From contig OW388292.1 in NCBI GenBank assembly GCA_936450465.1, positions 24,396,652-24,460,651 of the forward strand: 64,000 nucleotides of DNA. The letters run 5' to 3'. The DNA comes from Gibbula magus. Taxonomy: Eukaryota; Mollusca; Gastropoda; Trochida; Trochidae. The position numbers and the translations under genes are program-made. Under the pieces are notes generated by a model. That model was not told where the DNA came from. It was given only the letters and a program-made list of their open reading frames with translations, and made no database searches. Positions 12,641 to 25,603 of the stretch are shown here, one piece after another (positions within the stretch are counted from its first letter, which is position 1; each line of letters starts with the position of its first letter).

Positions 12641-13069
12641 ACTCTTCAGCTGCTGAATAAATTAGAGTCCAACCATTCTTGGTGGTCAGTTTACAGAAAT
12701 GACAACCCTGTAACATCTGGTCACTGAGAAAACTATCATAGAACAGTCCAGACACTGCAGGTGAAGGTTGGATGAATTAATTTGATCATAGGGATCAGGG
12801 TTTGAATGTTAGGGCGTGCAAGCTTAAAGAGCTTTATTGTGAGTATCTGCCATTTTGTTTATAAAATCACAGTAGGCCAAAAAGATTTATTTAGTTGATT
12901 TACGGATTCTCCTATCGTGATCTTTACCAATTTGGAAAAACAAATGCTATCCAGAATCCCTACCAAACAAAAATGTTGACAGATTTTACTGCAGAACTAA
13001 AAATATAATTGATGAACAATGTCATGAACAATGCCCTGTTCTTATGTGAATGCTTTATTTTTTTTATTT

Positions 13070-13444
13070 TTAAAGGCACTGTAGCACGTTTTTTTCGCTC
13101 AAATAAGTTGATGAAATGTATTTGAAAAATAATTTCACCAATGGTAAAACATCCTTCTCTCTTCGGAAAATAATAGTAAAATAATAGTTTAAAATGATTG
13201 TACATGTTTCGGTAAAGCCATGGGAAACGTTTTTGTAAAATAAATTAATAAATTGTGTTCACAATAAAATGGCCGCCATGCAATTTTTGCTTTATACGCA
13301 ACATATTTTTTACCGCTACAGATAATTGGTTTGTGTAATAAGATGTTTTACCCTATTAAGTTAGTTTAAATGACATAAACTATCATTATAAATGGGAAAT
13401 TTGAAAAAATAAAATTTGCAAAAAACGTGCTACAGCGCCTTTAA
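13070..13444. mobile_element. TTAA-flanked MITE (AGGCACTGTAGCACGT termini)
   Basis: AGGCACTGTAGCACG at the left is mirrored by CGTGCTACAGCGCCT at the right, with one mismatch in about 20 bp. TTAA lies immediately outside each end (13070-13073, 13441-13444). The interior is AT-rich and non-coding. Confidence 0.7.
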
Positions 13445-14102
13445 AGGGACACTCTGTATGTTGTATAACATAGGTAAAAAGTTACCAAGGGTGTTATTTT
13501 ATCAAGAAGTAATGACTGTTGTCGAAAATTACCCTTTTAGTGCCAATCTGTTCAGTATAGTTACATTATTAAGATGTTTAGTCGTGATTATGATCGAAAA
13601 CCGGAAATTTTTCCTTGGCTGTCGCACGTCAATTGTTCAAATGTAATTTAGAAAACTTATATGTAGCAGACAAAGTGACATATATTGGTTGGTACTGTTC
13701 AATGGAACATAACTGGCATACATGTAAATGGGGCGCATAAATTCGGCTTCTTATCATGTATTAAGCCGCTGCTCGAGTTTCATTGAAAACAAGTTATTGT
13801 CAAATATTTGGCGTTATGGGATCCATATGCAAGTCGAGTGAGATGATTTGGACTTAAACCAGGATATTTGATTTTATTTTGTATGTTTCAAATCTAAAAT
13901 AAAATTTCATGAAAAACATGGAGTGTCCCTTTAAGCCGCCGCTCGAGTTTGATTGAAAACAAGTTATTGTCAAATATTTGGCGTTAGGGGGTACATTTGA
14001 AAGTCGATTGAGATGATTTGGACATAGATCAGGACATTTGATATTTTTTAATGTATAACATCAAAGTAAAATTTCATGAAAAACACGGATTGCCCCTTTA
14101 AT
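13441..14102. mobile_element. Second TTAA-flanked MITE with its right end tandemly duplicated
   Basis: AGGGACACTCTGTATGTT is mirrored by AACATGGAGTGTCCCT, with TTAA on the outside (13441-13444 and 13931-13934). The right 170 bp (13761-13930, starting TTAAGCCGCTGCTCGAG) is followed by a diverged second copy (13931-14101). That copy again ends in a CCCTTTAA-like terminus. The first TTAA is shared with the neighbouring MITE. Confidence 0.65.
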
Positions 14103-14289
14103 GAATGTGTGTTTTTCATGATGAAATTGTTAAAAATAGTCATCAAAATATTAACCTCAGTAATATGTTTCAACTGAATTGTGTTACAGTCAGGTATTAA
14201 TAACATGTATGTGTGTAAACAGGAATGTCAAAGTTTGTTTCCACCAAAAATTCCCCATAGAATCCTCTCTCTACAAATGGAGTAAGAAC

Positions 14290-14490
14290 AATGGTTCAGA
14301 GCTGTAGAGAAATTCAGTGCAGCTCCTCCCATACATGGAAGCTACAGTCAACACTCGTAGGTTTCACTGAAATACATAGTCACATTGGTGTTGCAGGCTT
14401 TCCCCCTTGTATCATTTTAACTACTGTAATTCTGTGTAATAATCTTGAAAGCTATTCAACCACAAATGCCTTCACCTTCAACAGTTCATT
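14290..14490 (+). repeat. Decayed SINE body
   Basis: AACACTCGTAGGTTTCACTG, CATAGTCACATTGGTGTTGC and CTTGAAAGCTATTCAACCAC align in order with the body of the intact SINE at 46661-46978. The tRNA-like head is not recognisable. The 74-codon frame here is not a gene. Confidence 0.6.
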
Positions 14491-14659
14491 GTCATTTTCT
14501 AGTATTCAAACATAAACAGCAACATGGGAACAAAATTAAGACAAAGTAAAGATAATCTTTAAGTTGGGAGAATGAGACTGAAAAAAGGGAGGTTAGTGAT
14601 ACATTTAGTTTTTTTAGACTCTGTACAGAGCTGTACTATATGTTTGCTTGTTGAAGAAG

Positions 14660-14815
14660 TCGCTGATTAATAAATTTATGATGAAATTACACATTGTGTA
14701 ATAACATCTCATGATTCTAATTTATGTGACATCATAATCGTCTGGATATGATGTCACAATATCAGCATTGGGGCATGTGTCTTATTTATCGACGTTTATG
14801 TGCAAGTTATATATT
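14660..14815 (+). repeat. Dispersed repeat shared with 32895-33035
   Basis: TTAATAAATTTATGATG, GATATGATGTCACAATATCAGC and GTCTTATTTATCGACG recur in the same order near 32895-33035. Confidence 0.5.
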
Positions 14816-16374
14816 TACTAAATATTTTGGGTAAATGTTACAATTGGAGAACAAAGATATATAGACACAAAGACACATATATGGGGGGATCAAAATATAA
14901 TTTGTACATATATAGTTAAATTATTACATTTGCACAATTTAGAAAACATTATGCTACTCAGTGCAGAAATATAGCTAAAATAATATATATAATAGAGTAA
15001 ATAATCTTTGGAATATTGAAAATGTTGAATGTTGCAGAAAATAGTTCTAAAAAAAGTTTGAGCCATCACTTTATGTAAAAAGTATTCATGTGTGCAGTAA
15101 TTTAAAATCAAATGATTAAAAGTACATATTATATACAGTGATATAATACAAGTGAGTTTAATAGGTTTACGTGCTATCTATATGCTTCACAGTTTGATTC
15201 AAGATCATACAATCTTAACAAAATTAATTGTAAAATGTTATTTATAAAAGCTATTATTTGGTCATGTATTTAATTATTTTTGTCAAATGGGAGATATCTT
15301 TTAGTAAATATACATATTTATAAGATAAACAAATGTAATTACCATTAAGATATGGAGTCTATATTAAAGGAAGGATTTATAATGTTGTTTCAAGATCTTG
15401 ACAGGTTGAAATGTTTTGGTAGTAAATAACGACACGGTGACTTTGATCTTATAACCCTGATTAATTTTCGTATCACATACGATACCAAATAAAGCATAGG
15501 CTGCCAACACTTAAAGTGGCCCAGGCCCGGAGCAAGACGTCTTATCTCCAATGTATGCTAAAACAGGATAATATTTTCTATGTATGATACGGGTCGTATT
15601 ACACCTGGTGTTGGCGTGTTGTGATACGAGGTTTGATCCGTGGATTAGGTGTTGCACTTGGTGTTTAGGTGAGCAGAGAGCAATACAGATCATCTAAGTA
15701 TGGGATTACGAGAGCAGCCCTTGTATTGTACCTCCATTCTCCACATCAATTGCTTGGCTTTACAAGCTTATTAGAATTTAAAAACTGTATTCCATAGTAA
15801 GATATGTACTGTAACGTACTGTATTTCTGTGCAATCGTCAGACAATGGAATTATTGTCGGTGAACCGAGCTGACTAATATGTCGTGAGAAATGGCTTATA
15901 AAAATATGCGATGATGTGAAGGAAAATTGGGTGTAAAGTTACCGTTGATATAAAAATATATTGTAACTGTGATATCATAAAACAGACAGTGTAAGTGGAG
16001 TGTGTCAATGTGTTGAGGAAATCTAGTTGTAGCTGACAGTTTGTTATGAACTTAGGGGTATACAAATAAGAACTTTCAAACTGTAATTGAAAACAAAAAA
16101 AAATACTTTCTGTATGTTAGAATGGGATCTTGGGTACAGGTTTTGAATGTAAACATTGTTATGTTTTGGATGGCATCTAGTTGTAAAAAGCATAATATTG
16201 TAAATTTAAATCCTCCTTATTTCTTCTTTATTCTACAATTAAAAATTGTGATTGGTGCCTTTCGCTTCCGTAGTCCATACCACTCATTCTTTCATAATTG
16301 GTATCATGCAAACATGGTTTTGTATTCTCTTTTCAATATTGGAAGTCCCTTCTGTCAATGTGTCAATGACAGCT

Positions 16375-16440
16375 TGAGTGAGTGAGTGAGTGAGTTATTG
16401 TTTAACGCCGCTTCGGCAGTATCACAGCCATTAGCGGCGA
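16375..16440 (+). repeat. Short dispersed element with GAGT microsatellite
   Basis: (GAGT)n, then GTTTAACGCCGCTTCGGCAG and AGCCATTAGCGGCGA; a near-identical copy of 7699-7758. Confidence 0.75.
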
Positions 16441-17159
16441 TCTCACAGCTTGAAGGACAAACTGTAAGTATCAGTTGATAAATATGAATATATTGGAAAA
16501 TTAGGAAATGTTTATTGCCTTCTGTACATGATGTAGTTGAAGCTTGTCATACAAATAGTGACCAGTTCAAATTTTTGCTGAAATTTACATGAATAAAATT
16601 GGCATATAAAACAATTTTTACATTCAAAAGTTTGTCTTACAACTTTGATGAAACTTTTCAAATTTGTGTATAACTGCCAAATGGGCTTTGGGTAATAAAT
16701 AGTTTCATTCTGTCAGAGTCTCATTTCAGCAAAGTCATATGACACAGTTGTTTGGGGAATACTCTCCGTGAACTGAATTGAACTAAATAAATCATATACC
16801 GGTAGTATGATTGCTGAGTATGGTCATATGATTAAGAAGTGGTGTTGCGGAAATGTCAATCTTGTGATATGTGCCCTGAACTAGTTAGGAATTCAGTGAT
16901 AGGGGAGATAGCAACAGGACCAGGGTTGCAGTGGAGGAACATGATTTTCATTGGGGATGCGTTCACCGCGATCTTAATGTTCGCTGTTTTTCTGTTTGTC
17001 ACCTAAGTTTGGGTGACTAAATGCTTCAAGGCCTGATATGACATTCAGTCTTATTCATAATAATTTTTTTTACTATGATATGTGTCAAAATATCATGTGT
17101 TTAATACAGTTTTAATAATTTCACTTTCATATTCATCCCCCATTTCCAATGAAAATTGA

Positions 17160-17475
17160 GCAGCAGTCCTGTACATGTGCAGACATCGAAACATCCCATT
17201 TACAGTACCGTAGTTATATAAACATTACCAACCCAAATTTGTATGTCTGTTGTAGATAAGTTTCCAAAACTACATTTGCCTAATTGTTGCATGTCAGCCA
17301 TAGTGCATTGTCTGCTTTTCGATTAGAAATCACTACTTTTCACCTTTATATCGTCAATATACTGAATCAGCCAGCATTAAAATGATAAATTTTGGCAGCA
17401 GTCTGTAATTTTCATTAAAATAACAACATGTTTAACATTTAACATGTGACTCCAACAACACACTAGATGTCCCTT
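17160..17475 (+). repeat. Dispersed repeat shared with 44050-44375
   Basis: ACATGTGCAGA, AACATTACCAACCCAAATT, AGAAATCACT and GTGACTCCAACAA recur in the same order in the copy at 44050-44375. Overall divergence is moderate. The end, GATGTCCCTTTAAA, resembles the TTAA-bounded MITEs near 13.9 kb. Confidence 0.6.
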
Positions 17476-18684
17476 TAAATTAGCCAGTGATAGATAGAGA
17501 TGTGCGCGTGTTATGCCTTGCTGGGGTAGTTGATTCACAAGCAATTCACAGCACTAAGCTGTCACGATATCTTGAACCCACAGATTCAAGAAGTAAGGGA
17601 TAGTCTCTGATAAAAGAATATTTACCGATCGATACAAACCAGGATAAATCAGTTAAACAATGGGTAAATACCAGGATATCTCACTGCCGGGCGATAACAA
17701 GAGAGAGATCTGTCATTATTGGAATTAGATTTGCCTTTACTGATAACAAACGATGTTTTGCTTCAAACGGAGGGTATGTGTTCCCAGGGCCTGTTTATAC
17801 TTCAAAGTGTTTAGGCCATTTGAAATATTTCTTGTTTCTGTTCACATTTTCTTGAAACATGGTATTTAAGTGATTTTCCAGAACTTTTATGTTCCCTCAA
17901 ATCTTTCATTTTTGCTCAAAGAAAATCAAGACAATAAAACAATTAATAAACAATCAACACAATAAAGCATTTGTGTGTGTACATATATTCCTTGGTAATG
18001 AGAAACAAGAATTGTTTTGTGTGGCCTAAATCTAGGTTGTTGTCCCAATCTGAAGGTGATAAGTCGGCTCATTCATAAATACATCCCCTCAACTACTGAC
18101 ACTCTCACCCCTAGCTAATCAATACGGCTCATCATAGACGTTACGAGGCGTATAGCCTGGATGGGGCGGTATGGCCGGTATACCCTCCTTGGTATACATT
18201 GTAACATAGTAAGCTTTGTGAGGCTTCGGTGATAGGGAAATCATGTCAATATGACATGTGAATCTTTGATTTATATGGATTTGGGATATTGATTATTTGT
18301 CAGAAGAAAGGTTGGACATTATCAGTTCATTTCTTCCTACCAGGTACCCACTTTTATAACTGAAAAATTGTCATTTTACAACATTTCAATGATGATTAAG
18401 TGTAAATTATCATGGGATTTAGATTTTGTAATTGGTTCTGAAAACAAAGCAATATCATGAAAATGTCAACAAAATGCAAAATACACAAGCATGTTATGTG
18501 GGTATTACATATCCCAATATGGAAAGTTAACCTTATAATATTTTATCCCAGGTATCCAGGGCAACTGAAAACATTGTTAGATATGATTGTATCTGAAATG
18601 TACTGGTCAGTTGGAATGATTCCAGTTTTCTCACCCATCCAGGTATCCAGTTTTACAGTCTTACGTTAGCAGGAGCTTAAACAC

Positions 18685-18850
18685 ATTTGTCAATTCTATC
18701 TAGAACCCAACCAATGCTCACAGGTTTCACCATAATCCATAGCCACGATATTGTCGTGTGCCTTCTCCCTGTGTTAATCACAGTTTGATAAAGCGGTAAG
18801 TCAAATATACTTGAAAGAGATATCAAAACCCAAATCACTTCACCTTTCAT
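18685..18850 (+). repeat. Decayed SINE body
   Basis: CCAATGCTCACAGGTTTCAC, CATAGCCACGATATTGTCG and TACTTGAAAGAGATATCAAA parallel the body of the SINE at 46661-46978. No head region is recognised. Confidence 0.6.
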
Positions 18851-21800
18851 CATTTTAGATTCAAGAATCTATTGTTATTATTAATTATTATGATTAATTA
18901 TTGGTTGAAATTGTGAAAGTAAAATTTTACGCTTTGAATTCCATAAGGATTGGAATTATTGCAACAGTTTATAATATTATTTTAGTTGATATTTTAGGGT
19001 AAATTTAATTTATGCAGACATAATCTCATAATCTCAATCTCATAATCCTTGAAGGATGGCTCATTTTATGTCTTTTTATGTTTTTATACTTGTATATGAG
19101 GCAAAACTTTTAATGAACAATCTGTCTGGCTGAAATACAGCAGTACTCAACTAAACACAAAATATTCAATCAACCAATCAACCAATCAACATAGTACAAC
19201 AACATGCAGTAGTATCAAATAAGATCTGTTTTATCCACAATCTAACAAGGTTAATGCTTATTGTTACTGTTTTAGTTGGTCAAGTAGGTCGTTTGATATC
19301 TGATTTTACAAGACTATTGCCATTATTGGCAGTGACCGGTCAACTACGCAGACGATTGACTGAACAAGTGTACAAGGCATGTCATCCTCGTTAACACCTG
19401 GGATCACCTGTAGTTGTCATACCTGTGGATAATTGGATTGTCTGTAGAGAATCTGTACCTACTGTTGATCTGAACTGTTTACCTGCTGACAAACTATTGT
19501 CTAATCTCAAACGAAACAGATTTTTGTTACTGAATCTTGTAAATAGTGTCAAACATTATCAACTCGTTATATTTTGTAATTGGTAGATGGTAGTTGGTAG
19601 TTCTGGAATCTGATAAACGATGAATAAAATCAATTTTAGTTGTCAATTCTTGTAAATAATAAGAAATGTTTTATTTCATAGAAAAACATTTCATAGTCAC
19701 GGACCAGGTAAATAACAATAAACAATTTCAAAGGGAAAAGAGTTATAGTTTTCAAACCTTGTAAAATGACAAACATTTCATTTCAAACAATCCTAGTTAT
19801 TGAACCTTGTAGATAAATGACAACAAATGTTTCATATTAAAGGAAAATGAGTAATAGTAAAAAACCTTACAAAAAATGTGTTTACATTGCATACAGTTCT
19901 CGAACCTTGTAATTGGTGACAAACATTTAGTTTCAAAGCCAAAATATATTAAAGTTTTAAAGCTTGGTAAATAATTAGCATTGTTCCTGCAAGTTGTTCT
20001 GTGTAAGTAATTTTGACAAGGGATAAAAGCTTTTAGTTTATCGTAGAATGTAGATATCACCAGCTTTGTGTCTGGCTCCAGTCTCACAGGGAACACACAC
20101 TCCAAGCTCTTGTGTTTTTGTTTGCACAATTTGAACAAGAATTCCCCAAGTCTAAGAATGTTAATAAGTATTTGTAGCGTTTACTTTGCTTATTTTTAGC
20201 AGACAATGGAAACAAACAAAGCAAAGTGAGGTTGAATGGAAGAGCAATAAATGAATACCGGTAGTGTATACTTTCAAAACAGAGCGACCTTGAGGAAGAA
20301 ATATTTGGATGATAATAAATGAATTGAATTTTGATACCTTGATGGAATGAAAATGTGTAATGCACAATTATTTCGAATTATTGCCCTTTTTCCAATTTCT
20401 TGGCTCTGGCGGGGGATGTTGATGACTATGTCTTCTTGTTAATTGAAATGTTAAGGAACTTTTTACTTCTCAATATTAAAGAAAATTGTCACACAATCTA
20501 TAATCTATACAAATGGTAACTGACTCAAACAGGGCATTTTCCAAATAATTTTTTCAAGTAGACAGTGTCCTCAACACATGCTGTACTTAACAATAAGGAA
20601 GAGGTGAAACCCAGTACTTGTGTTTACCGAAACAAGTACACTACTTATGACACCTCTAATAACCCTATTTGCATTGAAACATGTTTTTATCAAAGTTGTA
20701 AGAGGGTATTTCGTCGACAGATTTCCTTTGTTGTGTGTATTGGCAAAGTGCCAGCAGTAGCTAGTTAGTGCTTATGAAATTGACAAATTACACCGTACCA
20801 ATTCAGGTCATATTAACATCGAACAAACTGTCAAAGTAGGAGCAGTAGTATCGTCAGATGATCGCCGAGTTTAAACCCACGTATTGTCTGGGAGGACTGG
20901 TGGCAGGCTTCTCCGAGGAATTGTCACTCAAAGAATTCATGCCATGTTTCAATGTTCCCTTCTCTTTGCGTACGTCACGCGAAGGTTTGACACTACAGCA
21001 AAACCATTCACTGGATCGTCACTTCTCAATAGGAAATACATATATTCTGTCATGTGCGATATATTCACATTACGCTATGTTTGTTTTCAATGAGTCCAGT
21101 CTGTAATGGGATCGGTGGAGCACAATTTGGGACAGTTAATGTCGCTACTCGACACCCCTTGTTTCTGGAGTCAGGCCAGTATTCCAAAAACAAGAGTCAT
21201 TTTTCTGTTTAATTTTTTTAAGTGGCTATGTCGGCAGGTTAGTGATTCTAATTGCTGATCATGTGTCTATTGTTATGCCAAAACTCTCCAAAATGATTGG
21301 TCGATCAGTTCCTAGACTTCTGTAAAGTCATGCTGATGAAAATGATAGTGAAGATATGGACTGTTATGTTGAAAGTGAGAAGTGTTATTACGTCCCACAG
21401 TTGTGAAGGAATTTGCACGTATGATTGAGCGCGGAGTTGATAATCATCTTCCAATTACTGGAGTACTTAAAGTTTTACCTTCTCCCGATCCTCTTTGAAA
21501 TCCTTGTGTTTTGGTGCATATCAACTGACAGTTTTTGATAGATGTCTTGATACTTATAGCAACATTGAATATGAGGGTAGTAGAAATTTCAAAGTCACAT
21601 AAAAAAAGTATATATGATATATGATATTTCAACAAAATTACACCTGTGTTGTTAATTTATCAATTCATTTCATACAGTTCTTATTCTTTCCCATGTTAAT
21701 ACAGATCCATATACTAAAGTTGTTTCTAAGAATTTAATGAAGTTCTTGATATATCTGAACCTCTCTTTCATTGTCATTCAGTGGATCTTAGAATCTGTTA

Positions 21801-22734
21801 TAATATGTATTTTTAAAATCCTGAATAAGAAAATGTTTTTCCATATCTAAATTGTGCAACTTTAAAACATTCAAATGTTTGAATTTGTTTACCAATGACA
21901 TGAGGGTTTATAAGGCCTAATATAGGGTCTAATAACACTGGTGCTTGAAGCTGTAAGCCAGGAGTTACCTGGTGTAGACTAATATGTCCATATATCACTA
22001 ACGAAGACCGTTCAGGTGAGAGGTACAGGTGTGTGATATACAGCAGGTAGGTATGAGGCTTCATGGTAAACTGTATTTCTTCTAATAAGTGTCCACCTCC
22101 AATACACATCACGGCCAAGATTTTCACATCCTGCTTCATCAAGGTATTAGTGTCCGCAAAGCTTCTTAAATCTCCTGATTTTCCTCACAGCATTTGCCTC
22201 ATTTTTTGCTCAAGGTTGTTTTTTTTATTATCTATATATAACATGTATTTTGTCAGCCAATGAAATGTTGTGATTTGAAATTTGATGGTTGCTCGGTCAG
22301 TCTTCTCATCCAATCAATCAATCAAGTTTATTTCCTATTTCAGGCCGCATGGCCCATGGTACAATTGTATATGAAGAAATACATAGTTGTCACATGACCA
22401 ATATTGTGCTAGGACGATCTTGACGATTCCATGAGCTGCCAATATTGTCCAATTCAAAATAAATTTTATCGGCTGGTTTGGTATAGTGATATTTGAAGCA
22501 AAAGCTGCAAGCTCAATCAGGGGATTAAATTAGCCTTGCAGATACAAACACCCTTATGGAATAGGATGAGATTTTCAAAGGCTCTCTTTTCACTTTGATC
22601 ATCGTGAGTATGACATGTTTGACATTTACGTATGACCATCTCAGCCGAAAGAGAGAGTTGTGAAAATCTTGAATCTGGTTTTAAGTTACAGTTTAAAAAC
22701 TTAATTCTAAGTCTTCAATAAGCACCATCTTTCT

Positions 22735-23060
22735 TTTAAGTGCGCTAGAGCACGCAGTTCATACAGAAGTAAAGTGTTCTCACAAAAAGGCAAATAAGTC
22801 TTACCAATGGCTAAATAATATCCCTGAATCAATAACAAGATTTCTAAAATCTATGTACATGGTTTGGTTAAGCCATGTGATGTTGCAATACCGAAACACT
22901 CAGAGTAGAGTTTTAGATATGGTACAATTATGAATAGTCAACCATCTTGCTGTTTGAACTCTCAAAATGCATGACACCTACACTTCTACCTCTCACAAAA
23001 TTGTCGCTTTATACATCACACCATTTTCTTCCAATACGGATAACCGGTTTAAATGGCTAT
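22735..23060 (+). repeat. Dispersed repeat shared with 41565-41905
   Basis: AAATAAGTCTTACCAATGG, CCTGAATCAATAA, TAGAGTTTTAGATATGGTAC and GTCGCTTTATACATC appear in the same order in both places. Confidence 0.6.
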
Positions 23061-24060
23061 GGCTTATCAGGTCGTGAAATGAATTTTTTACCCTCTAATG
23101 TAACAATATATTCTATACACTTTAATAATAAATAGCAAATTCTAAAAAGAAAATATGCATAAAACATCCTACAGCACCATATGTTTATTTCTCTATTTTC
23201 AAATAACAATGATTTTATCAGCCAAATCAAAATAAATCACATGTTTTCATTTTATTCAAATCTGAAATGTTTGGCTAAATTCTGATTCTTCAATTAGCAC
23301 TGTATCTCCAGGGATTGCCTCTAATAAAGGTTCTGCAAGGCTTACAATAAGCAGTGTAATTCGGATTCCCAGAATAGATTTCACCTGGGCACTTACTTGA
23401 GGAAATGTGACATGGTCCAAATTCCTATGACTTCTCAAGATCAATTCAAGTGTATGATAGAGTTGAGAAACCATACATCAAACACAAGCACCGGGGTGAC
23501 ACGCTATGGGCACCTCGTCACTAAATCAGTCCAACGTGAACAAGATTATTATAAAATATGACACAGTCATAGAACTTTTGTTTTGTTAAATATGAAAAAA
23601 ATATTATGCTAAGTTGTATGTTTCAATATATGAGTGATAACTTATTTTTTTTTATTTTCAGTTAAATATATTATTTGTTTAGCTCGTTCACATTTTCAAA
23701 TTCTCCTCCATAATTGCTGCAACTCCAAAGGCAAAGCTGAATTTTGGGAAGGTATTGTGTCAGGGGATCAAAGTTTGTGTATTTTTCATGTATATTGTAT
23801 GCAGGTGTTGAGCTGTGTTCTTGAGTATTGGTGTGTTTTGTGTGGAATTGGGTGTATAGGAGAGGTATAGGTATAGTGTATATAGGGGAGGGAGATAGCT
23901 AAAAGGGTCCCTTCAGTGGCTGTTTTGTTGTTTCGTTGGCTTGGGCCAAGTTAGTTACTACTCAAGCATTACACTGCATAGCTGCCAAGCTTAGTGAGTT
24001 TCAACTAATGAGAAGCTAAGGTTTAGGGTTTAGAGACAACTGTCTTTCAAACTAAGTTGA
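23061..24060. other. Non-coding, no feature recognised
   Basis: AT-rich sequence leading into the large minisatellite. GTATAG- and GGAG-rich text from about 23850 to 23895 may be a diverged edge of it. No gene is seen. Confidence 0.4.
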
Positions 24061-25603
24061 GCATTGGGAGTGAGTGGTACAGTGGGGAGGGGAATTATTG
24101 CATAGGGTTGGGGAGTGAGTGGTACAGTGGGGAGGGGAATTATTGCATAGGGTTGGGGAGTGAGTGATACAGTGGGGAGGGGAATTATTGCATAGGGCTG
24201 GGGAGTGAGTGGTACAGTGGGGAGGGGAATTATTGCATAGGGTTGGGGAGTGAGTGGTACAGTGGGGAGGGGAATTATTGCATAGGGCTGGGGAGTGAGT
24301 GGTACAGTGGGGAGGGGAATTATTGCATAGGGTTTGGGAGTGAGTGGTACAGTGGGGAGGGGAATTATTGCATAGGGCTGGGGAGTGAGTGGTACAGTGG
24401 GGAGGGGAATTATTGCATAGGGTTGGGGAGTGAGTGGTACAGTGGGGAGGGGAATTATTGCATAGGGTTGGGGAGTGAGTGGTACAGTGGGGAGGGGAAT
24501 TATTGCATAGGGCTGGGGAGTGAGTGGTACAGTGGGGAGGGGAATTATTGCATAGGGTTGGGGAGTGAGTGGTACAATGGGGAGGGGAATTATTGCATAG
24601 GGTTGGGGAGTGAGTGGTACAGTGGGGAGGGGAATTATTGCATAGGGTTGGGGAGTGAGTGGTACAGTGGGGAGGGGAATTATTGCATAGGGTTGGGGAG
24701 TGAGTGGTACAGTTGGGAGGGGAATTATTGCATAGGGTTGGGGAGTGAGTGGTACAGTTGAGAGGGGAATTATTGCATAGGGTTGGGGAGTGAGTGGTAC
24801 AGTTGAGAGGGGAATTATTGCATAGGGTTGGGGAGTGAGTGGTACAGTGGGGAGGGGAATTATTGCATAGGGTTGGGGAGTGAGTGGTACAGTGGGGAGG
24901 GGAATAATTGCATAGGGCTGGGGAGTGAGTGGTACAGTGGGGAGGGGAATTATTGCATAGGGTTTGGGAGTGAGTGGTACAGTTGAGAGGGGAATTATTG
25001 CATAGGGTTGGGGAGTGAGTGGTACAGTGGGGAGGGGAATAATTGCATAGGGTTGGGGAGTGAGTGGTACAGTGGGGAGGGGAATAATTGCATAGGGCTG
25101 GGGAGTGAGTGGTACAGTGGGGAGGGGAATTATTGCATAGGGTTTGGGAGTGAGTGGTACAGTTGAGAGGGGAATTATTGCATAGGGTTGGGGAGTGAGT
25201 GGTACAGTGGGGAGGGGAATTATTGCATAGGGTTGGGGAGTGAGTGGTACAGTGGGGAGGGGAATAATTGCATAGGGCTGGGGAGTGAGTGGTACAGTGG
25301 GGAGGGGAATTATTGCATAGGGTTTGGGAGTGAGTGGTACAGTTGAGAGGGGAATTATTGCATAGGGTTTGGGAGTGAGTGGTACAGTTGAGAGGGGAAT
25401 TATTGCATAGGGTTGGGGAGTGAGTGGTACAGTGGGGAGGGGAATTATTGCATAGGGTTGGGGAGTGAGTGGTACAGTGGGGAGGGGAATAATTGCATAG
25501 GGCTGGGGAGTGAGTGGTACAGTGGGGAGGGGAATAATTGCATAGGGTTGGGGAGTGAGTGGTACAGTGGGGAGGGGAATTATTGCATAGGGTTGGGGAG
25601 TGG
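24061..25603. repeat. 45-bp minisatellite, about 34 copies, with 180-bp higher-order units
   Basis: The unit is 45 bp: GGTTGGGGAGTGAGTGGTAC, then AGTGGGGAGGGGAATTATTG and CATAG. The copies are extremely similar, with a small set of recurring variants (GGCT/GGTTT at the start, GTTGAGAGG, AATAATTG). From 24781 to about 25365 these variants repeat every four units (for example GGTTTGGGAG...GTTGAGAGG at 24961, 25141 and 25321), giving a 180-bp higher-order repeat. The unit is 15 codons long and contains no stop in several frames, so long frames arise on both strands, including 526 codons on the minus strand. They lack any non-repeat domain and are not taken as genes. Confidence 0.97.

Larger units (their letters stand above)
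14816..22734. other. Non-coding block with scattered repeats
   Basis: No gene is supported on either strand. Besides the repeats listed separately, 19500-19975 shows a strongly decayed tandem pattern of roughly 55-75 bp units around AACCTTGTAAA...ACAAACATTT. The overlapping minus-strand frames at 19797-20367 derive from this. The frames at 20858-21106 are not accompanied by recognisable domains. TTTATTTCCTATTTCAGGCC near 22328 looks like a generic repeat end. Confidence 0.4.

Noticed and set aside
20858..21106. Overlapping 82- and 69-codon plus-strand frames as a small gene
   Set aside because: Two frames over the same bases, no domain, no splice context and no repeat of coding-like composition around them.
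24061..25603. CRISPR-like array
   Set aside because: Units are directly adjacent without unique spacers, and the host is an animal.
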